Both the position numbers and the translations under genes were made by a program. The notes under the pieces were generated by a model, which ran no database searches, was not told the origin of the DNA, and saw only the letters and a list, made by a program, of their open reading frames with translations. A DNA stretch of 60,952 nt from CAZCAQ01 sp964540135 (GTDB lineage: Bacteria > Patescibacteriota > WWE3 > UBA101185 > UBA10185). This document shows positions 48,673 through 57,730 of this stretch, one piece after another. The stretch spans positions 1 to 60,952 of the forward strand of contig CAZILK010000004.1 in assembly GCA_964540135.1 (NCBI GenBank). Reading direction: 5' to 3'. Positions within the stretch are counted from its first letter, which is position 1. Each line of letters begins with the position of its first letter.

Positions 48673-50226
48673 ATGTCTGCCCTGTTTGCCAAAAAAAATA
48701 CACTTCTTGATGCTTTTGCTCCACAATACTTTGATACTTGCATTATAAAATTTGGCGATGCAAAAATTAAAGATCTAATTAAAGGCAAATTTCCAGCAAT
48801 CCAATACACTCTTTCAGGTTATGATATTTCTGAAGTAACCCAGGACGATAAATTGCAGCTTGTAACTATTCTCTTTCACCTTGATGTTAATGAGAACGGT
48901 GAAAGACAGGCAATCACCAATCTTGAAGATATTATAACTAAAGTTAAAGATAGAATAGGTGCTGACAAAGAGTTTAACGAGCTACTCTTAAAACTCCCTG
49001 AGGGAGTTTTTGCTGTAAATAAGCTGAAGATCATCCCAAGAGAAGAACTTGAAAAACAATTTCAACTTGTTGCAGCGGAACTTGTGAAAACAAGAGAAGC
49101 ACTAAATACAAGTGTTTCAAAACAAACCCTTGATCTGGCTGCTGAAAAAGATGTTTTGAAAGTGACCCTGTACAACACAAGCGATGGAGTTTTTGCACTT
49201 GATAAAGACGGTAAGGTTATAACGTTTAATAAAAAGATGGAAGAGTTAACGGGGTTTTCTTCCGATGAAGCTAAAGGAAAACCTTCAGATGAGATTGTGA
49301 GACTTTTTGATGATACCTTCCCTCTTGATAGCGCAAAATACAGCCCTGTTGTAGACAATGTTACTGAAAGAAATGTTTATTCAAATAACAAAGTCACACT
49401 TGTTTCAAAAACCGGAACTAAAAGGTATGTTCGGATGGTTAGCGCTGCTCTAAATGAACCAGCTGAAAAAAATCTTGGAAGTATCGTAACTCTTACCGAT
49501 ATCACAAAAGAGATTGAACTTGAGAATATGAAAATTGATTTTGTATCGATCGCAGCGCACGAACTAAGAACGCCATTAACCTCAATTAGAGGGTACCTTG
49601 AGTTATTAAACTCAAAGCTTGGAACATCGCTTGATCCTGAATCACAAACTTATCTTGAGAAAGTAACAGTTAGTGCTGATCAATTGCACATCTTAATTGA
49701 GAACTTACTTAACATTTCAAGAATTGAAAAAGGCAGTCTTATACTAAATAAAAAACCTGAAAAGATTGAGGCTGCAATCACTTATGTGCTTTCAAACTTT
49801 GCGGCAATCGCTAGTCAAGCTGGAGTTACTCTTAACTATATTCCGCCAAAAGCACAAATGCCTGATGTGTTTGTTGATCATACGATGATTGTTGAGGTGC
49901 TCTCAAATCTTGTAGACAACGCAATAAAATATAATAAAAAAGATGGCTCGATTACAATTACAACTGAGCTTACTGATGACAAAGTTATAACCTATGTGAA
50001 AGACACAGGTGTTGGAATTGCTGCTGAATCACTTCCACATATTTTCAAAAAGTTTTATAGGACGTCAACAAACGCTCTAACTCAAGGGCGAAAAGGCACA
50101 GGACTTGGTTTGTTTATTTCCAAACAAATTGTAGAATTACATGGAGGACAAATTACATTAACCAGTGTTCAAGGTGAGGGTACTACATTTAGTTTTACCT
50201 TACCTGTTTTTAAAGAGGCAAACTAA
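48673..50226 (+). CDS. Soluble PAS histidine kinase
   Basis: A 517-residue sensor kinase without membrane segments. Residues 1-130 are an unrecognised N-terminal domain, a helical segment (about 130-165) links to a PAS domain (about 165-280, starting LYNTSDGVFALDKDGKVITF), then HisKA with the phosphorylatable histidine in IAAHELRTPLTSIRGYLELL, and HATPase_c with N-box LVDNAIKYN, G1 DTGVGI and G2 GTGLGL. The response regulator follows with a 1-base overlap, forming a classic two-component pair. The signal is unknown but must be cytosolic or come through a partner. Confidence 0.92.
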   Translation: MSALFAKKNTLLDAFAPQYFDTCIIKFGDAKIKDLIKGKFPAIQYTLSGYDISEVTQDDKLQLVTILFHLDVNENGERQAITNLEDIITKVKDRIGADKEFNELLLKLPEGVFAVNKLKIIPREELEKQFQLVAAELVKTREALNTSVSKQTLDLAAEKDVLKVTLYNTSDGVFALDKDGKVITFNKKMEELTGFSSDEAKGKPSDEIVRLFDDTFPLDSAKYSPVVDNVTERNVYSNNKVTLVSKTGTKRYVRMVSAALNEPAEKNLGSIVTLTDITKEIELENMKIDFVSIAAHELRTPLTSIRGYLELLNSKLGTSLDPESQTYLEKVTVSADQLHILIENLLNISRIEKGSLILNKKPEKIEAAITYVLSNFAAIASQAGVTLNYIPPKAQMPDVFVDHTMIVEVLSNLVDNAIKYNKKDGSITITTELTDDKVITYVKDTGVGIAAESLPHIFKKFYRTSTNALTQGRKGTGLGLFISKQIVELHGGQITLTSVQGEGTTFSFTLPVFKEAN

Positions 50227-50639
50227 TGGCTACACAAAAAAGAATATTAATGATCGAGGATGATGTTTATATAAGAGAGCTTTACGAGGAAGTTTTAAAA
50301 AAGGCAGGTTATTTAGTAATTACAGCAGTAGATGGGGAGGAAGGTTTGGTCAAAGCTTCCGATGGAGAATACGACCTGGTGCTTCTCGATATTATGCTAC
50401 CGAAATTAACCGGCATTGAAGTCTTAAAAAAACTAAGAGAAAAGGGAGCCACGACCGAGGAAATTCCAATCTATTTGCTTACTAATCTTGGTGAAGAGAC
50501 TATTGCAAAAGAAACCTATAAACTTGGTGCTAACGGTTATTTATTAAAAGCAAAATATCTGCCAAAAGAACTTGTTAAAGAAATTGATAAGTTTTTTGTT
50601 AAAAATGAAAGAGGCACTCTAACAACAATTCAGGCATAG
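50226..50639 (+). CDS. CheY-like response regulator
   Basis: A 137-residue single receiver domain. The acidic pocket is E11-D12-D13 in MIEDDVYI, the phosphorylated aspartate is D55 in LVLLDIMLP, and the switch residues are the threonine of YLLTNLG and the lysine of LLKAKYL. There is no output domain, so it must act by protein contact. It overlaps the histidine kinase by one base and is its probable partner. Confidence 0.92.
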   Translation: MATQKRILMIEDDVYIRELYEEVLKKAGYLVITAVDGEEGLVKASDGEYDLVLLDIMLPKLTGIEVLKKLREKGATTEEIPIYLLTNLGEETIAKETYKLGANGYLLKAKYLPKELVKEIDKFFVKNERGTLTTIQA

Positions 50640-50696
50640 AATTCTTTTCCTAGCAGTGTTGTTACTCTTTTTCCACTAAAACTAGACTACCATTTC

Positions 50697-50724
50697 TTGA
50701 ACTAAAAAATATAACTGATAGAAT
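50697..50724 (+). promoter_or_regulatory. recA promoter
   Basis: TTGAAC (50697-50702), 16 bases, TAGAAT (50719-50724) preceded by TGA. The ATG is 10 bases after the -10 box. I saw no LexA-type palindrome in the gap. Confidence 0.7.
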
Positions 50725-50734
50725 AACGATACTT

Positions 50735-51823
50735 ATGACAATAACTAAAATTGACGAACTAAAAAAGAATAAAAATTTAGCCCTTACTTCTGCTCTTGAT
50801 CAAATTGAGAAAGCGTATGGTAAAGGATCGATAATGCGACTTGGCGATCGTGAAGTTGATAAGAATATTCAAATAATTCCAACAGGCTCAATTGCTCTTG
50901 ATATAGCTCTTGGTATTGGCGGAGTTCCTCGTGGGCGTATAGTTGAAATATATGGCCCTGAGTCATCAGGTAAAACTACCCTTGTTCAACATATTATTGC
51001 AGAGGCTCAAAAGCTTGGTGGGGTTGCAGCCTTAATTGATGCAGAACATGCTTTTGATCCATCATATGCTGAAAAAACTGGTGTAGATATTAAGGAACTT
51101 TTAGTCTCCCAACCGGATATGGGTGAGCAAGCTCTTGAGATTGCCGAAACTTTAATAAGATCTAATGCTGTTGATGTTATTGCAATTGACTCAGTTGCAG
51201 CACTTGTACCAAAAGCTGAAATTGAAGGGGATATTGGAGACTCCCATATTGCACTTCAAGCAAGACTTATGAGCCAAGCTCTTCGTAAAATTACCGGAGC
51301 AGTTAGTAAATCAAGAACAACAGTTATCTTTACAAACCAGATAAGATCGAAAATTGGTGTCATGTTTGGAAATCCTGAAACAACAACTGGTGGTAACGCA
51401 TTAAAGTTTTATGCATCTGTCAGGATGGATATTAGAAGAGTTCAGACCATTGGAACTCCGCAAGAACCAATGGGTATAAAAGTTAGAGTTAAAGTCGTTA
51501 AAAATAAAATGGCACCACCTTTTAAAGTTGCAGAGTTTGATATCATGTTTGCGGAGGGTATTAGCAAAGAAGGAAGCCTTGTTGATGTTGCAGCCAACTT
51601 TGGGATTGTTAAAAAGAGTGGAGCTTGGTATGAGTTTAACGGAGTAAAGATCGGCCAAGGCAGAGAAGCTGCAAAACAATTCTTAAAAGACGACAAAAAG
51701 CTTTTTGCTGAAATAGATAAAAAAGTTAGACTAGAGATCGCAACTAAAGGAACAGACATTCAAAAGGTTGGAACACAGTCTGACGACTTGGGAATTACCG
51801 AAGAAGTCTCTGTTGAAGAGTAG
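50735..51823 (+). CDS. recA: Recombinase RecA
   Basis: RecA does homologous strand exchange and helps trigger the SOS response. The 362-residue product has Walker A GPESSGKTTL, the catalytic-Glu region LIDAEHAFDP, the L1 and L2 loops with GDSHIALQARLMSQALRKI and MFGNPETTTGGNALKFY, and a C-terminal domain ending in acidic residues. It is followed by recX and rny; a near-leaderless promoter lies upstream. Confidence 0.98.
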   Translation: MTITKIDELKKNKNLALTSALDQIEKAYGKGSIMRLGDREVDKNIQIIPTGSIALDIALGIGGVPRGRIVEIYGPESSGKTTLVQHIIAEAQKLGGVAALIDAEHAFDPSYAEKTGVDIKELLVSQPDMGEQALEIAETLIRSNAVDVIAIDSVAALVPKAEIEGDIGDSHIALQARLMSQALRKITGAVSKSRTTVIFTNQIRSKIGVMFGNPETTTGGNALKFYASVRMDIRRVQTIGTPQEPMGIKVRVKVVKNKMAPPFKVAEFDIMFAEGISKEGSLVDVAANFGIVKKSGAWYEFNGVKIGQGREAAKQFLKDDKKLFAEIDKKVRLEIATKGTDIQKVGTQSDDLGITEEVSVEE

Positions 51824-51838
51824 TCAAAGGCCTGCCTT

Positions 51839-52327
51839 ATGTTAAAAGACGAAGCTTATTTAAAACTAGTAACGCTTTGTATTAACTTTTTGACTGTATA
51901 CCCAAAAACACAGTCTCAGACTTTAAGAAAGATTCATGACTATTTAAAAGCTTCTGACTTTGGTGAGTTTTCAGAAGAAGACAAAGAGTCTATTGCAGAA
52001 AGTGTTCTTGAAAACCTAATCAAAATTGATATTGTAAACGATCAGACATATATAACTAGGTATATTTCTTCAAATAACGCCTCATCAAAACCAGATGGGT
52101 CTTATCTCCTTGTCAAAAAGCTTAGAGAAAAAGGTATATCACAAGACCTTTTAGATAAGAGTTTTGAGCAAATCCAAAGTTTTGATGCCATTAATGCCAA
52201 AAAGCTACTCCTGAAGAAATATAAAGAAGAAGGCGTAGACGGGCCTCAAAAACGGGTAAAAATAGCCTACTTGTCTTCCAGAGGCTTTAATACAGGCCTT
52301 TTGCTTTCTGGAGGCGGCAATGATTAG
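51839..52327 (+). CDS. recX: Regulatory protein RecX
   Basis: RecX inhibits RecA filaments. The 162-residue product follows recA after 15 bases, the usual place. It shows the tandem three-helix repeats (LVKKLREKGISQDLLDKSF, LLLKKYKEEGVDGPQKRVK) and ends with the typical YLSSRGF. The first repeat is divergent. The assignment rests on both motif and context. Confidence 0.85.
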   Translation: MLKDEAYLKLVTLCINFLTVYPKTQSQTLRKIHDYLKASDFGEFSEEDKESIAESVLENLIKIDIVNDQTYITRYISSNNASSKPDGSYLLVKKLREKGISQDLLDKSFEQIQSFDAINAKKLLLKKYKEEGVDGPQKRVKIAYLSSRGFNTGLLLSGGGND

Positions 52328-52352
52328 GTATTTGCAGGTAAAAAAGCCATCA

Positions 52353-52381
52353 TTGACACAAAAGCATAAGTAAAATAGAAT
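52353..52381 (+). promoter_or_regulatory. rny promoter
   Basis: Consensus TTGACA (52353-52358), 17 bases, TAGAAT (52376-52381), after the recX stop. Transcription would start near 52388. Confidence 0.7.
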
Positions 52382-52387
52382 TTCCCT

Positions 52388-52562
52388 GTTAGTTTGTTAT
52401 TTATGAAGTTTTTTAACTTAAAACAACCTAAATCACGCATCTTCGCTGAAAGCTTTAATGGCGGTCTTTCCGCTATCTTAAACCTATTCTCATTAAACAT
52501 GATTCTTCCTGTGATATTGATAAAGCGCACACTGCGAGATTTGGGTTCTAAATGGAGGACAT
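52388..52562 (+). promoter_or_regulatory. Long leader of rny
   Basis: About 175 bases of transcribed leader precede rny, by far the longest gap without a gene. It contains AAGTTTTTTAACTT (52405-52418), which can form a small hairpin, and GCGG (52462-52465) with CCGC (52471-52474). An open frame from ATG 52403 runs out of frame into rny; I do not accept it as a gene. The Shine-Dalgarno GGAGG sits 6 bases before the rny ATG. Confidence 0.45.
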
Positions 52563-54113
52563 ATGGATTCTGGTACATTAATAGTAGTTTTAGTCGCTGT
52601 TCTAATAACAGCTGGTTTAGCTTATCTTTTATCTACCCGTAAAAAGTCGGTAATTTCTGTTCCCGAACAAGCGTCTTTTCAGGCGCCAGTAGCTGTTTCT
52701 GCAAACGATCCTGCAATACTTGAAGCAAAAGCAAAAGCCCAAGAGCTTGTACTTGATGCAAAACGCCAAGCAATAAGCATAGAATCAGAAGCTGAAGAAA
52801 AAGCACGAAGGATTCGCGAACGAACTACAGAGCTTGAAAAAGATGTTGCTATAAAAAGAGCTGAAGTAGAGTCTCGGGAGCGAGATCTTGCTCAAAAAGC
52901 CAAGAGCGTAAAAGAGATCAAAGAGAGACTTGAGAAACAAAAAGAAGAACTCGAAGATTTAATTAGAAGTCATCAATCCAGTCTTGAAAGAGTAGCTCAA
53001 CTAACAAAAGATGAAGCTAAGAAGCTCTTACTTGAGTCTTTTGATAAAGAACTTGCTGCCGAAAAAGGCAAGAGAGTACGACAGCTTGAAGAAGACGTTA
53101 AAAAAGAAGCTGATGAAAAATCCCGAGAAATTTTAATTGACGCTATGCGTTTTGGGTCAACTGATTATGTTGTTGAATATACGACCTCAAGAGTAAAGCT
53201 TGGCGAAGAAGATATGAAGGGTAGGATCATTGGTAAAGAAGGTCGTAACATCAAGCTTTTTGAAGAGCTTACAGGTGTTGAACTTGATCTTGATGCTTCT
53301 CCAGGAGAAGTTGTTGTTTCATGTTTTGATCCAGTAAGAAGAGAGATTGCAAAAATAGCTCTTGAAAGACTTCTTAAAGACGGTCGTATCCAACCATCCC
53401 GAATTGAAGAAATTGTTGAGAAAACAAATCATGAAATAGATCAGATCATTTACAAAGAGGGCGATAATCTTTGTCACAAAGTTGGTATTTATGATTTACC
53501 AAAAGACATAGTTGCGATGCTTGGTCGGTTCAAGTACAGATTCTCGTACGGTCAGAATATGATCGAGCATACACTCGAGGAAACTCGCATCGGTGTTGCT
53601 ATAGCTCACGAGCTTGGTGTTAACATTGATATCGTTAAACTTGGCTGTTTACTTCATGATATTGGAAAAGTTGTTAATGATGAAGAAGGTACACACGTCC
53701 AACTTGGTGCCGAACTTCTTAAGAAATATAAAATAGATGAGCGGGTTGTAAACTGTGTTGCAGAACACCATGAAGACAGACCTTTTAGCTCAATTGAATC
53801 AAGTGTAGTTCATTTGGCAGACCACATTAGCGGTGCAAGACCTGGTGCTAGGTCTGAGGATTACGATTCATACGCCAAACGCATGAAAGCTCTTGAAGAG
53901 GCTGCTACGTCTTTTGAGGGTATAGATAAAGCTTATGCAGTGTCTGCAGGCAGGGAGGTTCGAGTGTATGTTGTACCTGATCGTGTAGATGATGATTCAA
54001 CAGCTTACCTTGCTCGTGAAATTGCAAGAAAAATAGAGCTTGAACAAACATACCCAGGTGTAGTAAAAGTAACTGTAATAAGAGAAACAAGAGTTTCGGA
54101 AACAGCTAAGTAA
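52563..54113 (+). CDS. rny: Ribonuclease Y
   Basis: RNase Y is a membrane-anchored endoribonuclease that starts mRNA decay. The 516-residue product has an N-terminal membrane segment (residues 4-24), a coiled coil of about 130 residues rich in Lys/Glu/Arg, a KH domain with IIGKEGRNIKLFEELTGVEL, and an HD domain with LLHDIGKVVNDEEGTH as catalytic metal motif. Length is typical. A ribosome-binding site GGAGG precedes the ATG and there is a long leader. recA-recX-rny-ymdB order is common. Confidence 0.96.
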   Translation: MDSGTLIVVLVAVLITAGLAYLLSTRKKSVISVPEQASFQAPVAVSANDPAILEAKAKAQELVLDAKRQAISIESEAEEKARRIRERTTELEKDVAIKRAEVESRERDLAQKAKSVKEIKERLEKQKEELEDLIRSHQSSLERVAQLTKDEAKKLLLESFDKELAAEKGKRVRQLEEDVKKEADEKSREILIDAMRFGSTDYVVEYTTSRVKLGEEDMKGRIIGKEGRNIKLFEELTGVELDLDASPGEVVVSCFDPVRREIAKIALERLLKDGRIQPSRIEEIVEKTNHEIDQIIYKEGDNLCHKVGIYDLPKDIVAMLGRFKYRFSYGQNMIEHTLEETRIGVAIAHELGVNIDIVKLGCLLHDIGKVVNDEEGTHVQLGAELLKKYKIDERVVNCVAEHHEDRPFSSIESSVVHLADHISGARPGARSEDYDSYAKRMKALEEAATSFEGIDKAYAVSAGREVRVYVVPDRVDDDSTAYLAREIARKIELEQTYPGVVKVTVIRETRVSETAK

Positions 54114-54150
54114 TCTTGTTATAAGATTATCAAAACTGTTGAGCACTTAA

Positions 54151-54921
54151 ATGAAGATATTATTTATTGGCGACATTGTAGGAAAACCAGGAAGAGAGGC
54201 TGTTAAAAAGTCTTTAGCCTCTGTAAATAAGTCTGATTTCGATTTTATAATCGCGAATTGCGAAAACCTCGCCCATGGACGCGGGATTACACTTGAGACT
54301 CTCAGAGAAATGCAAGAATGTGGAATTGATTTTTTCACAGGTGGTGACCATCTTTTTTGGAATGAAGAATATGCAATGAATGCTGATAACCTTCCAGTTG
54401 TTAGGCCCTGTAATTATCCTGAGTTAGTTTGGGGCAAAACTCATGAAATTCTCACTTCAAAATCTGGTAAACGACTTCTTGTAATAAACGCTCTTGGGAG
54501 AACGTTTCTTAATGAGCGGGTAAACGACCCATTTGCGGCTGTTGAAACTATTCTTAATGCTAACTACGGCAATTATGATTACTCTCTTGTTGATTTCCAT
54601 GCCGAAGCATCTAGTGAAAAAATGGCTTTTACTTTCTATTTTGATGGTAAGATTTCAGCGGTTGTTGGTACACATACTCATATTCCAACATGCGATGGTA
54701 GAGTGATGCCTGAAGGAACTATTTTTATTAGTGATGTTGGTATGAATGGCAATATTGATTCAGTTCTTGGTGTTAAGAAAGAAATTATAATAAAACTTTA
54801 CACAACTGGACTTAATCAGCGATTTGAATGGGAAAACACTGGCAAAAAAGCTTTTAGAAGTGTAATAATAAACCTTGAAAACAAATCTATAACAAGATTT
54901 GATAAAGAATTTGAAAGTTAA
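54151..54921 (+). CDS. ymdB: YmdB-family metallophosphoesterase
   Basis: A 256-residue calcineurin-like phosphoesterase of the YmdB/TIGR00282 family, active on 2',3'-cyclic nucleotides in relatives. Metal ligands: D8 in GDIVGKPGR, E38 and N39 in ANCENLAHGRG, H150 in DFHAEASSEK, H175 and H177 in GTHTHIPT. The GNH motif of the family reads GDH here (D66-H67), replacing a metal-ligand asparagine with aspartate. It follows rny as in many bacteria. Confidence 0.9.
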   Translation: MKILFIGDIVGKPGREAVKKSLASVNKSDFDFIIANCENLAHGRGITLETLREMQECGIDFFTGGDHLFWNEEYAMNADNLPVVRPCNYPELVWGKTHEILTSKSGKRLLVINALGRTFLNERVNDPFAAVETILNANYGNYDYSLVDFHAEASSEKMAFTFYFDGKISAVVGTHTHIPTCDGRVMPEGTIFISDVGMNGNIDSVLGVKKEIIIKLYTTGLNQRFEWENTGKKAFRSVIINLENKSITRFDKEFES

Positions 54922-54930
54922 ATTTATTTT

Positions 54931-54950
54931 AAATGCCTGAACAGGCTTTT
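54931..54950. terminator. Small hairpin before HU
   Basis: GCCTG (54935-54939) and CAGGC (54942-54946) form a short hairpin followed by TTTT, with AAA before it. It could terminate ymdB transcription. The HU Shine-Dalgarno begins 5 bases later. Confidence 0.45.
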
Positions 54951-54970
54951 GAAGGGAGGTGTCATAACAA

Positions 54971-55243
54971 TTGACAAAAACAGATTTAATATCACAAGTT
55001 GCTGAACAAGCTGGACTTACCAAAGTAGACGCTGGTCGAGCACTCGATACCTTAGTTGATGTTATAACAACAGCACTTAAGAAAGGTGACAAAGTCACCT
55101 GGACCGGATTTGGTACATACGAGGTAAGAAAAAGAGCAGCCAGAATGGGAAGAAATCCCCAGACCAATGCTCCAATGCACATCCCTGCCAGTAAAACCCC
55201 TGCATTCAAAGCAGGAAAAACACTAAAGGATTCAGTTAGATAA
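54971..55243 (+). CDS. hup: DNA-binding protein HU
   Basis: HU bends and compacts DNA. The 90-residue product has TKTDLISQVAEQAGLTKVDA, the core WTGFGTYEVRKRAARMGRNP and the DNA-clamp arm with IPASKTPAFKAGKTLKD. It starts with TTG: a strong GGGAGGTG (54955-54962) is 8 bases upstream and no ATG fits. It is followed by a strong terminator. Confidence 0.95.
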   Translation: MTKTDLISQVAEQAGLTKVDAGRALDTLVDVITTALKKGDKVTWTGFGTYEVRKRAARMGRNPQTNAPMHIPASKTPAFKAGKTLKDSVR

Positions 55244-55261
55244 TTTTAATTGGAACTTTAA

Positions 55262-55290
55262 AAAAGACCCGTGTAAAAAGCGGGTCTTTT
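55262..55290. terminator. Strong bidirectional terminator
   Basis: AAAAGACCCG (55262-55271) and CGGGTCTTTT (55281-55290) are perfect 10-bp arms around a 9-base loop, with A/T runs on both strands. It serves both hup and the convergent histidine kinase that ends at 55294. Confidence 0.9.
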
Positions 55291-55293
55291 GTG

Positions 55294-56529
55294 TTATTTG
55301 GAGTAATTTGGCTCGCGCTGAATTTTAACAAGAAGCTCTGGATCGCTCTCGTTGTGGATTTGTGATGAGGTGAGCTCTTTTGTTGGGAGTGTAAACCAAA
55401 AAGTTGTTCCTTGATTCTCGCCTTTTGATGACACACCTACCTGTCCTCCCATATGTTCAATGTAGAGTTTAACAATATATAACCCAAGGCCTGTTCCACC
55501 GGATTCAGCAACGGTTTGATACGAGTAGTTTAGCCTGCCAAACTTATGAAACAATCTCTTCATATCCTCAGGAGCAATGCCTTTACCGGTATCTTCAATT
55601 GAAACTTTAACAAAATCATCCGGTATTGATTCAGCAGTTACAGTAATACCGCCTTGAGGGGTGAATTTAATTGAGTTGCCGATGAGGTTAATCATTATTT
55701 CATTAAGCCTCATCTTGTCTGCATAAACTTCAGGAATATCTGCCGGGACGTCCCATTTACAAAAAAGATTCTTCTCCTTACACCTGACATCAAAGTCTCC
55801 TAGAGTGTCTTGTATGGCCTCAAGAAGGCCTGTTTTCTCTATCTTTATCTCCATTCTACCCTGCTCAATTCGCGAGATACTAAGCATGTCGTTAATTAGG
55901 GCAAGCATTCTTTCGGTACCTTGAGCAGCCTTTTGAACATACTCCATTTGTTTTGGAGTTAGGTTACCGCCTTTACTGGCTCCAAGCATCCAAAGATAGC
56001 TTTTTATAATGGTCATTGGAGTTCTAAGTTCGTGGGAGGTTATAGATATGAAGTCATCTTTGGCTTTTTCAAGCTGCTTTTCTTTTGTGACATCGACCAT
56101 GGTAACAAGACATTCTTGTTTGCCTTGAGTTGGGTTAATAATTGAGGAGTGGACATTAACAATATAGTCGCTGGTCGCGCCTTTCAGTATCAAGCCGTCC
56201 ATTTTTTTCCTATCGTTAGTTTGAACAAAGCAAAACTCCTTTAAATCAACCGGGGCTCCTTTATCATTTGTTAATGCGATAACTTGTGGGGCAGGGAGGT
56301 TTAAAACCTCATCCAGTTTTTTATTTAGTATCTTTTCAAGAGTGTTATTGAAGAGTGTTATGTTAAACTCTTCGTCAACAGCAAACACTGCTTCAGAAAG
56401 TCCGTAGAGAAGCTGCTCAGCGCGTCTTCTGGCATCTAACAGCTCAAGGTTCTTCTTGTAAATTTCTTCAGCAAAAGATGCGTTATTTGTTACATTATTA
56501 ACAACTTTTTTTTCTGGGGTAGAGAGCAT
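55294..56529 (-). CDS. Soluble PAS histidine kinase, second copy
   Basis: A 411-residue kinase with no membrane segment. A helical start (residues 1-60) precedes a PAS domain (GLSEAVFAVDEEFNITLFNN and on, about 60-170), HisKA with ITSHELRTPMTIIKSYLWML, and HATPase_c with LIGNSIKF, DTGKGIAPED and GTGLGLYIV. It overlaps by one base the small gene upstream. There is no adjacent response regulator; the CheY-like protein at 50226 might serve it. Confidence 0.92.
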   Translation of the reverse strand: MLSTPEKKVVNNVTNNASFAEEIYKKNLELLDARRRAEQLLYGLSEAVFAVDEEFNITLFNNTLEKILNKKLDEVLNLPAPQVIALTNDKGAPVDLKEFCFVQTNDRKKMDGLILKGATSDYIVNVHSSIINPTQGKQECLVTMVDVTKEKQLEKAKDDFISITSHELRTPMTIIKSYLWMLGASKGGNLTPKQMEYVQKAAQGTERMLALINDMLSISRIEQGRMEIKIEKTGLLEAIQDTLGDFDVRCKEKNLFCKWDVPADIPEVYADKMRLNEIMINLIGNSIKFTPQGGITVTAESIPDDFVKVSIEDTGKGIAPEDMKRLFHKFGRLNYSYQTVAESGGTGLGLYIVKLYIEHMGGQVGVSSKGENQGTTFWFTLPTKELTSSQIHNESDPELLVKIQREPNYSK

Positions 56530-56855
56530 TATTTAGCGCTTGTTAACTGCTTTTTTACACTGTCTGAGAGGTATGGTTCTATCTCTTGGTAAGGAAGCTT
56601 TTTTAAGACATCAAGACATACGTTAACTGAAGTTTGTCCAAATATCTCAGCGTAGGAAGCGATGAGCTTATCAATAGCAGCTTTTGGATCTCCGTTTATA
56701 GTTATATTTGAGATATTAATAGTTGGTGTTGGTGTTGAAGTAGCTGTATCGCTCTTAAGTTCCGACACTGTTACTGCCCTGGACCATGCTAGGTTCTTTC
56801 CGATAATTAAACTCTGCTCCTCAATGATTTTTTTAACAATATCGTTGTGTTGCAT
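56529..56855 (-). CDS. Small hypothetical protein upstream of a histidine kinase
   Basis: A 108-residue protein that I do not recognise. Two helical parts (about 3-30 and 55-105) flank a Thr/Pro-rich linker near TATSTPTPT. There are no membrane segments. It overlaps the kinase start by one base (TAATG), so the two are co-translated and probably work together, perhaps as an input or accessory domain. TATAGA (56869-56864, minus strand) ends 8 bases before its ATG, so the operon begins as a leaderless mRNA. Confidence 0.65.
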   Translation of the reverse strand: MQHNDIVKKIIEEQSLIIGKNLAWSRAVTVSELKSDTATSTPTPTINISNITINGDPKAAIDKLIASYAEIFGQTSVNVCLDVLKKLPYQEIEPYLSDSVKKQLTSAK

Positions 56856-56901
56856 TTTCAGTATCTATAGTTTTACAAAGTTTACTGGGGTTGGCAATAG
56901 T

Positions 56902-57723
56902 CTAGCCCAGTTTCTCATACGCTTTCCTAAATCTAAGTAAGGCGTAGCTTATTAAAAAATACGCTAGAAAAACTAAGTAATCATCAAAACCTGCTGGTCT
57001 CCAGTTTCCTAGATTATCACTTACCGCATATTCAATATCTGCAACATAAAAAATTAAGACACTAGATAGTAAAAGTAAGGTTGGTACTTTTAATAATCCG
57101 CCTAGATATTTAGAAGAGGCTACAAACGAAGTTGATATAATATAGAACATACAGATATTACCAATGAAAGTTATAGAATCTATACCAAGTATTACCCAGC
57201 CTTGTAGGGTTGTCAGCTCGATACTAGCTTTGTCAAAAACAAAAATTGCGTAAACTGTGAGATAAACTAACACCAGTACTCCTGATAAAATGAGCCCTGA
57301 CCTTCTTAGCCTTCCCATATCAATACTTTGAGACGCGAAAATTCCTTGGATCTTAATTAGACCGAATAAGAACAAGAGATTTCCCGTAACATAGAATACA
57401 TCACCTATAGAAGGATATGCATTTTCTATTCCCAGAACATAGTAGTAGAAGCTGTACGAGACTTGAAAAAAGAATTGGAATAGGAGTCCGGTTGAAATGA
57501 ATAGTAACCCTGCGCCCACTTTACTTTGCCTTCCGCCCCAGAGTTTAGAGACAAAGATACCTGTTATCCCACCTACCAGAGCAACTAGACAATAGGTGCT
57601 GGTAAAAATGAATCTTAAGGATTCGTCAGAAGTGAAAGTGTTTAAAAAGACCCACATACCTGTAAAAAAGAAAAATAAAATCCAAAGTAAGATATTTAAT
57701 GAATATACATTTTTACTTTTCAT
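56902..57723 (-). CDS. Multi-pass membrane protein, YPxIGD family (copy A)
   Basis: A 273-residue integral membrane protein with about eight hydrophobic segments. Shared with the protein at 59995: WGGxQS after the second segment, a QF...SY stretch, AYPSIGDVFY, and near the end YVADIEY, WRPAGFDD and LAYFL. The YPSxxD pattern resembles the membrane sensor part of some GGDEF proteins, but no output domain is attached. The function is unknown; sensing is an inference. I chose ATG 57723 since TAATAT lies 7 bases upstream. It is divergent from the MFS gene. Confidence 0.75.
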   Translation of the reverse strand: MKSKNVYSLNILLWILFFFFTGMWVFLNTFTSDESLRFIFTSTYCLVALVGGITGIFVSKLWGGRQSKVGAGLLFISTGLLFQFFFQVSYSFYYYVLGIENAYPSIGDVFYVTGNLLFLFGLIKIQGIFASQSIDMGRLRRSGLILSGVLVLVYLTVYAIFVFDKASIELTTLQGWVILGIDSITFIGNICMFYIISTSFVASSKYLGGLLKVPTLLLLSSVLIFYVADIEYAVSDNLGNWRPAGFDDYLVFLAYFLISYALLRFRKAYEKLG

Positions 57724-57730
57724 AGGTATG

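Noticed and set aside
50640..50734. LexA-type operator before recA
   Set aside because: No palindrome resembling known SOS boxes is seen; only the promoter is supported.
52403..52642. Open frame of 79 residues in the rny leader, running out of frame into rny
   Set aside because: It overlaps the clear rny start by 80 bases, has no ribosome-binding site and no recognisable protein. A leader role is more likely, though a small peptide is not excluded.
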